Below, piece after piece: positions 9,792 to 20,038 of a DNA stretch of 64,000 bases. The translations under genes were made by a program, and so were the position numbers. The stretch lies in contig MTSL01000072.1 of NCBI GenBank assembly GCA_002794465.1, positions 1 through 64,000 on the forward strand, in the 5' to 3' direction. A model generated the notes under the pieces. It was not told where the DNA came from, did no database searches, and saw nothing but the letters and a program-made list of their open reading frames with translations. How positions within the stretch are numbered: the first letter of the stretch is position 1; the number at the start of each line of letters is the position of its first letter. The DNA is from Paramicrosporidium saccamoebae (lineage: Eukaryota; Rozellomycota).

Positions 9792-10253
9792 ATGTTGGAC
9801 AAAACGTTATGCAACGCCGCGTAGGTTACAGCACATGTCGAGTCGTTTAGGTACACGGATCCTGGACGCTCCCTGCATTTCTCTCAGAGCATCAGGGAAG
9901 CAAGTGATGTCGACTACTCAGAAGACATTAGCATTATCGGGCTTCAGCACGGGCTGGTTGTCACAAGGCCCGCAACGATGCCGGACGGGCCCTTGGAGGC
10001 TATGCTCCTAGTGGGTGAGAAGGCCGGCTTATTTCTCGAGAGGAGCAGGACGACACCGGAGCTTTTTTCCAGAGTCCTTGGAGTCCAGGACGACAGCCAC
10101 TCTCGACACATCATTAGACTACTCCAGAGGAGCAGGAACAAGCTAGCCCACCCGGATCCCCTTAGAATTATTGAGAGAGGAACTGATCTTAGCCTGGTCC
10201 CCCAAGGATACGAGGGTTACGCAAATCTACTTATTAAATGGGACTCATCATGA
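9792..10253 (+). CDS. Small orphan protein between the two paralogs
   Basis: Exon 2 (9851-10253) is a long open frame with protein-like composition and few ATGs. Joining it to 9792-9820 across a 30-nt GT-AG intron gives a 143-aa protein starting MLDKTLCNAA. No family is recognised. It has charged helices (LFLERSRTTPELFSRVLG, RHIIRLLQRSRNKLAHP) and no membrane segment. It is not obviously related to the flanking paralogs and is richer in G and C than they are. If the first exon is wrong, the gene would start at the internal ATG 9978. It may also be a decaying gene. Confidence 0.5.
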
Positions 10254-10775
10254 ATTGATGTCCAGAAGCGGCAAGGCCAAAGAGTCTGGCCAACGTTTGT
10301 GGAAGTCACAAACACATCGCCTCCATTTTGAGAATCTTAGTGTAATCTTTAATAAAGTGTTAGTTTAGGACTTTGTGTTATGGGACATAAACTGTGCTTG
10401 TAGACATCGCCAATCCCGAGATGGTTAGTGTGATAGCCAGGTGAAGATACCAAGATGGAAGGAAATAATTAAACAGAAGTGTAAGCCTGTTGACTTTATC
10501 ATTTAATATAACATTGTAGTACCTTTTTTATTCAGAGAGCACGGTTACCAACAGGCCGGCCTGAGGTATTTAAAATTGTAGCCAAAGAACGCTGATCCTC
10601 GATTGTGTGGGATGTGGGCACCTGTTTACAGCCCGATTGGATGAACACAAGACAAATGAGCACATAGTTTGGATGCCGTGGGCATCCATCTGCAAGTCAA
10701 TTGGATAAGCATCCGACGATTAGTCGCATTTGAAGAGACGCTGTTCAGCTCACCGTTGAAGACGTCGGTCACACA
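10254..10775. other. Intergenic region between orphan genes
   Basis: About 520 bp with no convincing gene. It holds two AATAAA-like signals soon after the small orphan (one near 10350) and an AT-rich stretch near 10500. A short direct/inverted GGATGC...GCATCC motif lies near 10672-10690. I see no RNA gene. Confidence 0.4.
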
Positions 10776-11744
10776 ATGAAGAGAGACTTTGACACTGCAA
10801 TAGGCCCTGAGATTCCAACCCCAACCACAATAAAAGAAGAACTTGAACGAGATGCCTGGAATCCCTTTGAAGCCGACCCAAGTGTTCCTGGAGAAGAAGA
10901 GGGCATTGTTAGTTGCCTTGAGAGAAGTATCCTCGGGATTACCCAAAGGGGTGCCATTTCTTTGACGGCTCGAATGGACAGGCTGTTAAAACCGTTTAAG
11001 GATTACGTACCCGAGTCAATGTACGCGCAGCTGATTTATTGTACTTAATAGTGTAGGGTGAAAGGCGGAATGTTTGTCACCACGTGCTACATCCCTGAAG
11101 ACGGGTCAAAACGGCTCGGATACGGCAGGCTGCCAGATGAGCCATTCAGTAAAGGAGACCTTTTGCCCATGCTCGTCAAAGATCTCGGCCGCATTACTGG
11201 CATTGGAGTCAGAGGTAGAGATATGTGCAGGGGACGGGATATCCTGCCCCAAATCAAATACGAAGATCGTGAAGGGCTGCGTAAGTACTTTGTGGAAGGT
11301 AGCGCAGTGTGGAGTAGGTATGATCCCTATGCAGACATACCGGGAGGATATTGGAGGCCGCACGTTCCCTTGACATCACACGAGATCACTGCCGTCGGCC
11401 AGCGTATGGATAGATTTAATAGAAACTATCTCACAGCAAAGGAACGTCTCACGCGATGGGGACTCGTACTGCTGATCTCGTCCAAAATTCAAGCCTTTAA
11501 AGATGGTTACTCTGGCTGTCCCGAACAATGGGAACACGCCATTAGCGTTCTCGATGTTCATGAGAAAGACATACGGGCTACGCTGGATTTTACTAACGGG
11601 ATGCACACCCTCGATCCCGTTCATGACCTTATTCCTATTCGGGTCCTGGAGGTGATTTCAGTGTTCCGGACAATGTTCCGAATTTCTTTACGACAGTTCG
11701 AGCTGGCATGTGGTAGACTTGGGTGTAATGCCTCCATCTCCTGA
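10776..11744 (+). CDS. Orphan protein B, paralog of the gene at 8650
   Basis: Exons 10776-11020 and 11057-11744 (36-nt intron) encode 310 aa. The second exon aligns along its length with that of the 8650 gene, and the last 70 residues before the tail are nearly collinear (PVHDLIPIRVLEVISVFR then MFRISLRQFELA). The first exons have diverged strongly, keeping length and the phrase ARM...FKD. No known family, signal peptide or membrane helix is visible. The conserved C-terminal block is probably the functional core. Tandem duplication with intron retention indicates DNA-level duplication rather than retroposition. A poly(A) signal AATAAA follows near 11787. Confidence 0.75.
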
Positions 11745-11998
11745 CGACACGATCAACAAGGCAGAAAGTACTGGTGTGAGGTTGCTAATAAATGTCCTTT
11801 AGTAAAATTTCTGGTCCATAGTTGATTGTGAAGCCAAGAAGTCTAAAATGTGGAATCAAGATTACATAACAGGGTGTCGAGAGTCTGCAGAGTACATCTG
11901 CACTCACAAACTGACCGCCACGTAGTTTGTGGACGCAAATCGATAGACATGATACAGTCATTGTTATTAAATATCTAGACTTTTTATAGCTTCCCAAT

Positions 11999-13552
11999 TT
12001 ATCCGTCGACAATACTGATGGCATAGAGACTGAAGGCCGCCACTACACCAGTTATAGTCACAATTCGACTGAAATCATCAGCCCAGTCAAACTTTACGAG
12101 CACCAATTCTTCTCGGATGTAGTCAAAAAAGCTTGATGTGGCTAGGATTTGGCCAAAGTGGTGGTCAGGATCAAAGAGGTTCACTTTTGCCGTATGTAGT
12201 ATGGGATCTGCTCTATTGGTGTGTAAAAATACGGTGGCCCACAATCTAGTGCTGGCGCGTCCGGAAAAGATTTCTTCATTAGACCACCTTTCAGCAGATC
12301 TATACAGTTCGACAGACTCTTCAGCGAGACAGAGCACAGTAGTACACGTGACGGTGGGGAAATTAATGGGGTAAGGCAATTTTGTGAAAGCGGGGATAGC
12401 ATGCTTAAGATCGCCATCATAGTCGTTCCAGAAAGTTTCCGCCTCATTAATGGTGCTTATGGATAATGGCCAGACGATTCCGGCAAAATTTTGATGCAGA
12501 AAAGTGCCCCACTGCTTGGCAGCCTGCAAAAGTCCGCCATAGATACTGGCTGATGAAGGGACAGATGCTTGCGCATGTACCAGACTCGTTGCATAGTCAC
12601 TGGTGGGGTTCGTGTCACAATTTACTTTGTTGAGGGCCAAAATCTTCACTATCCCCTCTAGATACAAGGGAGGAATCAGTTCTACACCGTAGGCAGCCAG
12701 CAACCATTTCAACATTACGGCCGCGCGCTTTTTGACCGAGTCATTTAGAAAATTTACGTTTGGTAAAGACAGAATGCTGTAGACAAGACGGGCATGCCAA
12801 AACGCCAGCATCGCCGGTTTGCCGGAGAAGCGCTTATAAAGTATCAAGTACAGATTCTTATGGGCGGATATAGGATCTCTCCCAAACACAAGCTCGATTC
12901 TCGTTGCAAACTTTCCATTTCCATAATACTTTGTTGCATTTGCCTTTGTGAGTTTTTCGGTAGAACCATCATGGGAAGACGGGTCCAAAAGCGATATGAT
13001 GGCGAGTTCTCGGTTGTCCATGTGCGGAAGATCATTCCACGTATCCGTTGCATTCCAATAGAAATCCGAGTTACCCGGGATGGATATTTTTCCGATGCGA
13101 GATTTCAGCATTGAAGGCTGGTGAATTAACATTTCGAATAGCCTGTTCCGAAAGTTATTAGAAAACTTTTCGAATTGACTCTCATCATACTCGATGTAAC
13201 GAGGCGTATAATCATCCCATCTCTTCTCAATCAGCTCCAAAAGCTCTGGCTCACGAGCAACGAAAGAAAGCGGAAACAGAAGGGGATGGAGACTTTTGGC
13301 ATTAAAGTAGCTCCAGACCAATGCTGATGCATCCTTTAACGATATTGAGCGGGCATAAAAATCCTCCTTGACTGAGAATGGGTCGATAGTGTTCAAAATT
13401 TCTGGAAGAGCAGCCACTGTTTTGTGGTCTGTAAGGTCAAGATTCTGCATAGCCTCTATCCGACCTTGAGTCCCAAGGGCGTAATACTCGGCCATGTTGA
13501 GAATACTTTGCAGCCCAGAGACCACAGGGAATAGAGCGCTAGCAAGCAGCAT
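11999..13552 (-). CDS. Orphan 517-aa secretory-pathway protein
   Basis: A single exon with a clear N-terminal signal peptide (MLLASALFPVVSGLQ) and one hydrophobic segment near the C-terminus (VTITGVVAAFSLYAISI) that could be a membrane anchor or a GPI signal. The long lumenal or extracellular part has possible N-glycosylation sites (NAT, NDS) and few cysteines. I recognise no domain. It lies downstream of the orphan paralogs and together with them fills the 8.6-13.6 kb island. A surface or secreted role is inferred only from the topology. The start ATG is the first in the frame. Confidence 0.75.
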   Translation of the reverse strand: MLLASALFPVVSGLQSILNMAEYYALGTQGRIEAMQNLDLTDHKTVAALPEILNTIDPFSVKEDFYARSISLKDASALVWSYFNAKSLHPLLFPLSFVAREPELLELIEKRWDDYTPRYIEYDESQFEKFSNNFRNRLFEMLIHQPSMLKSRIGKISIPGNSDFYWNATDTWNDLPHMDNRELAIISLLDPSSHDGSTEKLTKANATKYYGNGKFATRIELVFGRDPISAHKNLYLILYKRFSGKPAMLAFWHARLVYSILSLPNVNFLNDSVKKRAAVMLKWLLAAYGVELIPPLYLEGIVKILALNKVNCDTNPTSDYATSLVHAQASVPSSASIYGGLLQAAKQWGTFLHQNFAGIVWPLSISTINEAETFWNDYDGDLKHAIPAFTKLPYPINFPTVTCTTVLCLAEESVELYRSAERWSNEEIFSGRASTRLWATVFLHTNRADPILHTAKVNLFDPDHHFGQILATSSFFDYIREELVLVKFDWADDFSRIVTITGVVAAFSLYAISIVDG

Positions 13553-13739
13553 CCTTGGCTGAGATGAAAGTACCCGAAAATGGGGACCGGGGCCAATGAT
13601 CTTACAGTATAAAGTCGGGGTTGCTAATAAAGGCTATGGAAATCGCTGATCTGCAGGCATGCATCTCACACTAGCAGCTTTGAATTTTGGTAACACTTAA
13701 AAAACTCCTTTCCTGGCTTACATTCTGCATTTATTATGA

Positions 13740-15209
13740 CTAGAGCTGCTGCTTGGGCCAGGAATATTCCAGACCGTGTCGGAGAAATCCCAGCTCCTTT
13801 AGCCGTTCATCGGCGGCTGCAGGACCCCGCGATCCGTAGGGATACTCGGCGGGGATGGAATGACGCTCTTCAATCTCTTTCAAAAGCGGAGTGAAAATGC
13901 GCCAGGCATTCTGTAGCTCATCGGCACGCACAAAATTGGACCGGTCGCCTCGCAAGGCGTCCAGGATGAGTGCTTCATAAGCCTCGGGGATGTGTAGACC
14001 GACGTACCGGTCGGCATAGGACAGATCCAGATCGCTGACAATGGGCTGCGAGTCAAATCCGGGCCGTTTGACCATCAATTTCATGTAAACAGCCTCATTT
14101 GGTTGCACACGAATGACCAACTCGTTGCGAGCGGCATTTGGGAAAAGACAGCCGGGGACATTGGTGAATTGGATCCGAATCTCTGCCTTTTGCTCGTTCA
14201 GCGCCTTACCGCAGCGCAACACAAAAGGCACGCCTGACCAGCGCTCATTCTCTACAAACAGTGTGGCCATGGCAAAGGTGGGGGTATTCGAGTTGGACGG
14301 GATAGTCTCATCGTCCAAATATCCTGCATGGCTCCCATCTGCGCTGCCCCGGTACTGTCCCAAAATGACCTCGTCCCTGTGCAGGGGACGGATGCATCGG
14401 AGCACTTTAACCTTTTCGTTTCGTACGTCCTCGGCGTCCAAAGTAGCGGGTCGCTCCATTGCCACCACTGTCAGCATCTGCAGCAAATGGTTCTGCATCA
14501 CGTCCCGAATGATCCCGAATTCGTCAAAGTAGCCACCCCGTCCCTCCACGCCCAGCGTCTCTTTGAAGACGATCTGCACATTTGCTATACAGTCTCGGTT
14601 CCAGACAGCGTTAAAAAAGAGATTGCTGAAGCGGATGGTCATAATGTTCTTTACCATCTCCTTCCCCAAGTAGTGATCGATCCGATATAACTCGTCTTCT
14701 TGGAATAGCGGCGCCAGAGCCTGGGAAAGGGCGTTGGATGATTCAAGATCCCGGCCAAACGGCTTCTCCACAATCAATCGGTTCTGATAGCGGTCATTAT
14801 ACAAAACCGACTTGATCTGGGTTGCAACCTCAGTGAAAACGGATGGTGGCAGGGCCAAGTAGAAGAGACGGACATGATCATACTCGTGTCCCGTGTCCTC
14901 AGTCGGGAGCGCCTCAATCTTCTCCTTTAGGGCCACATAGCCGCTTGGGGAATTATATGATCCCGAAATGTATTCGCACCGTCCCAGGAATCGGCCCAGT
15001 AGCTCCTGGTCGCCTTGGGTAATGGCGTGTTTCTTCAGAAAGGGCATCAGCTTGGCATTCAGTTCCTCCTGGGTTAGTTCTGAACGTGCATATCCAAAAA
15101 TGCGGAAATCCTCTGGAAGATATTTCCGGCGATAGAGAGCAAAAAGGGCCGGATAGGTTTTGCGACGAGCCAGGTCGCCAGAGGCTCCAAAGACGACGAC
15201 GACTAACAT
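13740..15209 (-). CDS. ZWF1: Glucose-6-phosphate 1-dehydrogenase
   Basis: A 489-aa single-exon protein, close to the usual 490-515. It begins with the NADP-binding fold FGASGDLARRKTYPALFALY and contains the active-site motif RIDHYLGKEMVKN, with the catalytic His a few residues later in sequence order as in the family. EKPFGRD and the C-terminal NEAVYMK block are also typical. It oxidises glucose 6-phosphate with NADP+, the first step of the pentose phosphate pathway, supplying NADPH and ribose. NAD kinase and PRPP synthetase in the same window are metabolically linked. No targeting sequence is visible, so it is cytosolic. AATAAA lies just past the stop. Confidence 0.97.
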   Translation of the reverse strand: MLVVVVFGASGDLARRKTYPALFALYRRKYLPEDFRIFGYARSELTQEELNAKLMPFLKKHAITQGDQELLGRFLGRCEYISGSYNSPSGYVALKEKIEALPTEDTGHEYDHVRLFYLALPPSVFTEVATQIKSVLYNDRYQNRLIVEKPFGRDLESSNALSQALAPLFQEDELYRIDHYLGKEMVKNIMTIRFSNLFFNAVWNRDCIANVQIVFKETLGVEGRGGYFDEFGIIRDVMQNHLLQMLTVVAMERPATLDAEDVRNEKVKVLRCIRPLHRDEVILGQYRGSADGSHAGYLDDETIPSNSNTPTFAMATLFVENERWSGVPFVLRCGKALNEQKAEIRIQFTNVPGCLFPNAARNELVIRVQPNEAVYMKLMVKRPGFDSQPIVSDLDLSYADRYVGLHIPEAYEALILDALRGDRSNFVRADELQNAWRIFTPLLKEIEERHSIPAEYPYGSRGPAAADERLKELGFLRHGLEYSWPKQQL

Positions 15210-15408
15210 TCACAGAATTAAATTAAAAGGCTTATTTGTTTTTTAACCCTGTTTGCCTCTTCATTGTGTCCAGTATCCAACGAATCTATTGAGATGATAC
15301 ATTGCTCTGTGAAGGATCCATGATGGTCAGCAATGTCTTCCGTCTTGCAATGATTGGCTCAGTCAGTCAGTTTAACAATTTCTCGATAATTTTGATTAAG
15401 CAGCGTTA

Positions 15409-16467
15409 ATGCTGTCAGCTGAAGTGTCCTCCCCCCGACGAGGCACACGCAAAAGTGCCGAGTCTGGTAATGTCAGCGGCGAAGAGCTCTTCTCGCAGCC
15501 TCTCCAGGACACTATCCAGAGCGGGGAGGAGGACATTTACACCCAAGCCAGAACGCAGCTCGCCGAGGAGCTAAGCAGGACGACCAGCCGCTTCAATCCA
15601 CATCCCGACGAGGCCGAGGTGCGTGATGTACGTAGCGGCTATGCCAAGTTGTTGGGTGAGGTGCGCCAGCGCAAGGGAGACTTAATGCAGCCCGAGTCCA
15701 CCCGACTCCAGGATATGCTCCTCGATGCAAACCGTCTCATGAACCGAGTCCGCACCACAGCCGATGCCTCTCTCGATTCGCGATTCGTGGCCATGTCGGC
15801 AGACATTGGTGCCGAGAAGATTAACAAACTGGCAGCTGGGAGCATGGACTATAGTGTCAGTGATTTCAGCACCTTGGTGAAGATGGTGCTGACGCGACCA
15901 ACAGGAACTAATGTAGTGGGATTGGATGACAATGATAATGGCGAATCCTATGACTGGGCGTCGATAGGAGAGATAGCCGAACGACATTGGCAGGGCGTGA
16001 CTGCACCTGATTTCTTTTTGGGTCCTATAACGGTTGAACCAAAGGAAAAGAGACCACGAGCCAAATCAGTCAGAGAGCAAAAGACGGTTGAAGCTGTAGT
16101 GCAGCCAACTGTGCTCGGGGCGGCTGATGCAGGCAGTGCGGGCGGGTCCGAGACGGCGGAAAAGGTGCGGTTAGTGTATCGCGCCCTGGAAGCACTTCCG
16201 TCTCCCGTGCCATTTTACAAATTCATCATCCATCCGACGTCGTTTTCCCGAACTGTCGAGAATCTTTTCTACTTGTCGTTTCTGGCCAACGATAATCGGG
16301 TCAGATTGGAGTCATCAGACCGTGATGGACTTGTCATATACATTATAGAAGAGGACGAGGAGGACACGGCGAAACCAAAGTTCCAGCGGATATATCCAAT
16401 GACAATGGCATTGTGGAGGGAAAAGATTGCCGAGTATGCCATCAAGAGGCCGTTGCTGGATTTTTAA
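15409..16467 (+). CDS. NSE4: NSE4, kleisin subunit of the SMC5/6 complex
   Basis: A 352-aa single-exon protein. The C-terminal third carries the Nse4 signature PVPFYKFIIHPTSFSRTVEN followed by LFYLSFLANDNRVRLES and an acidic turn. Residues about 50-170 match the N-terminal kleisin helices (YAKLLGEVRQRKGDL and MSADIGAEKINKLAAG). Nse4 bridges the SMC5 and SMC6 heads and is needed for DNA repair and chromosome segregation. The middle is a charged linker. TGATTGG (15351-15357) lies about 50 bp upstream of the ATG. The 3' side enters degenerate repeats shared with convergent GUF1. Confidence 0.93.
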   Translation: MLSAEVSSPRRGTRKSAESGNVSGEELFSQPLQDTIQSGEEDIYTQARTQLAEELSRTTSRFNPHPDEAEVRDVRSGYAKLLGEVRQRKGDLMQPESTRLQDMLLDANRLMNRVRTTADASLDSRFVAMSADIGAEKINKLAAGSMDYSVSDFSTLVKMVLTRPTGTNVVGLDDNDNGESYDWASIGEIAERHWQGVTAPDFFLGPITVEPKEKRPRAKSVREQKTVEAVVQPTVLGAADAGSAGGSETAEKVRLVYRALEALPSPVPFYKFIIHPTSFSRTVENLFYLSFLANDNRVRLESSDRDGLVIYIIEEDEEDTAKPKFQRIYPMTMALWREKIAEYAIKRPLLDF

Positions 16468-16816
16468 AGTAAGTAATGGGCGATGATTAGAAAGAGGAAT
16501 TACAAAGGACATCCCAGGATGTTCTGATGCGTGTCGTCTCTCTACACTTGAGGATTAGCCAAATATGAGCCTAATATCTATTGTGTCAGCTGATTTGTAG
16601 GTTCTGTCTGTCGACACGATCGTCTATGCGTCAAATACGACCATGAGGGTCAGTCTGGAGTTGTAATGCCGTAACCTATCTCCCACGTTGGCATATTCAG
16701 CAGGCGGTTGCTAGCTCCCATTGTAGAACCATCTCGTTTAAAGTTTCAATATAAAACCATTTGCTCGCACCACAGGACCATCTCATTCAGGCATTCAATA
16801 CAGAACTGCTATAGAA
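16468..16816. repeat. 3' spacer with degenerate duplication of about 49 bp
   Basis: The spacer between convergent NSE4 and GUF1. Its right half (about 16715-16816) holds two diverged copies of a unit containing ACCATCTC followed by TTCAAT, and the second copy runs up to the GUF1 stop codon. The left half shows nothing recognisable. Confidence 0.6.
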
Positions 16817-18665
16817 CTACTTGTTTGGATTGCAGGATAGTCGCATTATGGATACAAAGGCGTCGTGGGGAATCTCCACCTTGCCAAACATTCTCATTCG
16901 GGCCTTTCCTTCCTTTTGGGCTTCTAGTAGTTTCATCTTTCTCGACTTGTCTCCGCCATACTACACACATCAAAACCATGTAATTGGGCCCTACACACTT
17001 GGCAATCACATCTTTGCGCACTGCAGAAATGTCTTCACGGGCGATCACTTTGGTGCCAATCACTGCCTGAACCGCAATCGGGAATTGCTGTCTCGGGAGG
17101 AGATTGGCCAGCTTTTTCACCCAACTCCTTCCTACCGGCTCTGCCCGAGACCGTGGCTGTACCGTGCTTAAAATATCCACCAAATCGCCATTCAAACGGA
17201 CGCCAATCTTGACGAGCTCCACGGATCGCATGCTCGCAGGTTCATAATCAAGACTGGCGTAGCCGGCCGAGATGGACAACAGACGGTCGTTAAAGTCGCC
17301 AATAATCTCGACTAGTGGCAGGTCGGCAGTCATTAACACACGATCGGTGGAAAGATATTCAATGGTCGTCTCACCACATCTCGATTCAGAGCACAGCTGT
17401 GAGATTGGCCCTATGTTGCTCACTGGAAAGATTAGTGTCGCTTTGACAAATGGCTCCCGAAACTCTCGGACATTGCAAAGCTCGGTAGTGCTGGGGTACT
17501 CTTCTGCCGACGAAATCTCCCGTGCTGAGCCATCTTTGAATATGGCCTCGTAGGATACATTAGGCGACGTTAGGATTACATTTACGCCAAACTCTTGCTC
17601 CAACCTTTGTGCAAATACATCCATGTGCAAGGATCCGAGAAATCCAAGTCTCCAGCCGGGTCCCAACGCCACCGATACAATCTTTTCGGCACTGACACTA
17701 GAGTCGTTCAAAAGGAGTTTGTCCACTGCAATTGAGACTTGATCATACTCTTCGCGTACCGCAGGGAACATTCCCGCAAACACAATAGGCCGTGCTTTGG
17801 TCGGAATGGTGATTTCTGTAGTATCAATCGCCTCAGCCGGGTCGTAAAAGGTATCACCAATCAAGGCGTCATGGGTGCTCTTCATTCCACATCGGATATA
17901 TCCGACCTGTCCGGCATGCAAATAGTCTGTTCTGACAAGCTCGGGCTGCAAGATCCCAACTTCATCAACCACAAAAACACGCTCATTTGCGGCACTCTTG
18001 ACCGAATCACCTGGTTTAATGGCTCCTCTCCTTACAATTATCATACACACCACTCCTCTGAATTCGCGGAACCAGCAATCGATCAAGGTTGCCTCAAACG
18101 TTCCCTCAACCACAGCCTCTGGTGGGGGTATCCTTTCAATGATTGCAGGTAGAATAGATTCCACATTCAAGCCCGTCTTTGCCGAGATGGCCAACACGGG
18201 CATATTAAAAACGTCCAATCCAAGCTGCTCTTCAAGTTGTTCCATAACCATTCCCACATCGGCCTGTGGCAGGTCCACTTTGTTAATCACCGGCACTACC
18301 GTTCTGCCGCGTGCCCTCAAGTAATGCGCCACAGTCTGTGCCTGCACACCTGTAGTCGCGTCTACTAGTAGCAGTACACCTTGCATTGCCCCCATCGATC
18401 TGCTCACTTCGTTACTAAAATCTGCATGTCCTGGCGTGTCAATTAGGTTCAGCAAGTGGCCAGAGTGGAAGAGGGAGGCTGCTTGGGCCTTGACGGTGAT
18501 CCCACGCGTCCGCTCCACCGGAAGTGTATCGAGAGTGGGGGTGGTAGACCGGAGGGTAAGACAGCCGGTGAGCTCGAGAAGACGGTCAGCCAACGTGCTC
18601 TTCCCATGGTCAATGTGTGCGATGATGCCAAAGTTGCGGATGCGAGAGGGTGGAATTTCTCTCAT
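16817..18665 (-). CDS. GUF1: GUF1, mitochondrial elongation factor 4 (LepA-type GTPase)
   Basis: Exons 16995-18665 and 16817-16960 (34-nt intron) give 604 aa. GTPase motifs: [13 protein letters not shown] (P-loop), DTPGHADF (G3) and NKVDLP (G4). The last exon restores the LepA-specific C-terminus: [20 protein letters not shown] and then [11 protein letters not shown]4/GUF1 binds mitochondrial ribosomes and back-translocates or remobilises them under stress. Odd points: the start [13 protein letters not shown] leaves no obvious mitochondrial presequence, unlike yeast Guf1, so either an upstream exon is missed or targeting is internal. Its presence implies organellar translation. Confidence 0.94.
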
Positions 18666-18848
18666 GCATGGAGGAGGCCCTACTCCCTCAAGATACTAGC
18701 AACATTACCCAACAAGCATGAATTCAACCTTAATGCTGGCGAATCCCCGCACTTGCCATTTCCGTCCCAGCATAAATGTTAACATTTTTGTAAGATCTTA
18801 AGATGAGGGAAGGGTCTTGACTTTTAGGGTCAGTTTTATTGTACAATC

Positions 18849-19970
18849 TCAAACCGCATTAATCTCGGAAGAATCTACATTCAGCCCTCGTTCGGCCTTT
18901 GTGAGCATGCTCTTCAGCTTCTACAAGTAAAAATTAACGTAGAAGGGCTACTGCGATCCGTGGCTTTAACTCGACACAGCTCTCAAAGTCCTGTGCATCA
19001 ATGTATTCGGACAGTTCGTTCTCCAACCCTGCCAGCTTTTCTTTTATCCGCTTCGTGTTGTTTGTCGTCGGAGTTGCAGTTGTTACGGGAGTGGCTCGCA
19101 ATGCGGGCACTTGCGGCATGGACTGTCTCGTCGACATCGATTGTTTCGTCGAATTGCCATTCATCCTCCCACTCGGATGCATTACAGCATCATCAGACCC
19201 TTCGTTAATGTAACAACCTTGCTCTCGTCCGCTTGGATAAACAAACGCCCGACCACTATGTTTTGCCGGCTTAGGAATCTGTCCCTCTCCCTTGAAAGAC
19301 CAATTGCTTACCGACAAGCCCTGCATCCGCTCTGTCACCTCTGAAGGACGACTCGGAAGCGGTGGTCTAGATGCAGGAAGAGGTGGACGACTTGGGATAG
19401 CCGGACGAACACCGGCAGGTACACTACGACCAGCAGCGGGAGCAGGACGACTGCGATCGGGACTGGCTGCGCGCATGGGACGTGTGATTGTTGGCTTTGC
19501 AACCGGCGGAGTCTTCATTGGAGACCGGTTCACATTCTCTTGACCTGCAGGACGCTGTTGGAAAATGTTTGGTGCTTTCTTGGGCGATTCTTGCAATGGA
19601 GTTTTGGGGACCGAGGTTGGACGCGGTGTAGGCCGCAATGAGTTGGTCGTCGGCGGGGATGGTCGTGTCGGAGGATCCTCAGAGGCGGGGAGACGCCCCG
19701 TGGAACGCAATTTTGGCATTCCGCCTGCAAAGAGGCCGCCGAGTTGTGGACCGCTTGGTGCAGGTGGAGCATTGGTACCGCCTGAGGAGGGTCGTCCTGC
19801 TGCTCCGCCACCAGCGGGCTCACTAGTGCTGCCTATCCGCGGTTAGTCTCACTCATCCCCCTCGTACCTCCAGCAACCAAAGGTGCAGACCGGTCATTAG
19901 TGACAGTCTTTTTCAGTTTGGCTCCCTTCTGAATTGAGGAAAGTAGTGCATTCCGATCACCCGTTGGCAT
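18849..19970 (-). CDS. VRP1: Verprolin/WIP family actin regulator
   Basis: Exons 19868-19970, 18952-19832 and 18849-18920 (introns 35 and 31 nt; the first has a GACTAAC branch site) give 351 aa. The N-terminus is a WH2 actin-binding motif (RNALLSSIQKGAKLKKTVTN). LGGLFAGGMPKLRSTG follows, the verprolin signature, then a long Pro/Ser/Arg-rich linker (PSRPPLPASRPPLPSRP). A WASP-binding-like segment follows (NWSFKGEGQIPKP, AFVYPSG). The C-terminal coiled segment RIKEKLAGLENELSEYID and the last exon form an extension not usual for WIP. It should recruit WASP and Arp2/3 to build branched actin; ARPC2 is in the same window. Confidence 0.86.
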
Positions 19971-20038
19971 TATCAATGCGGTCCGCCCAATCAAATTACA
20001 CCAATAACTGTGAAAATCACTATTTAGCTGTACAAGTT

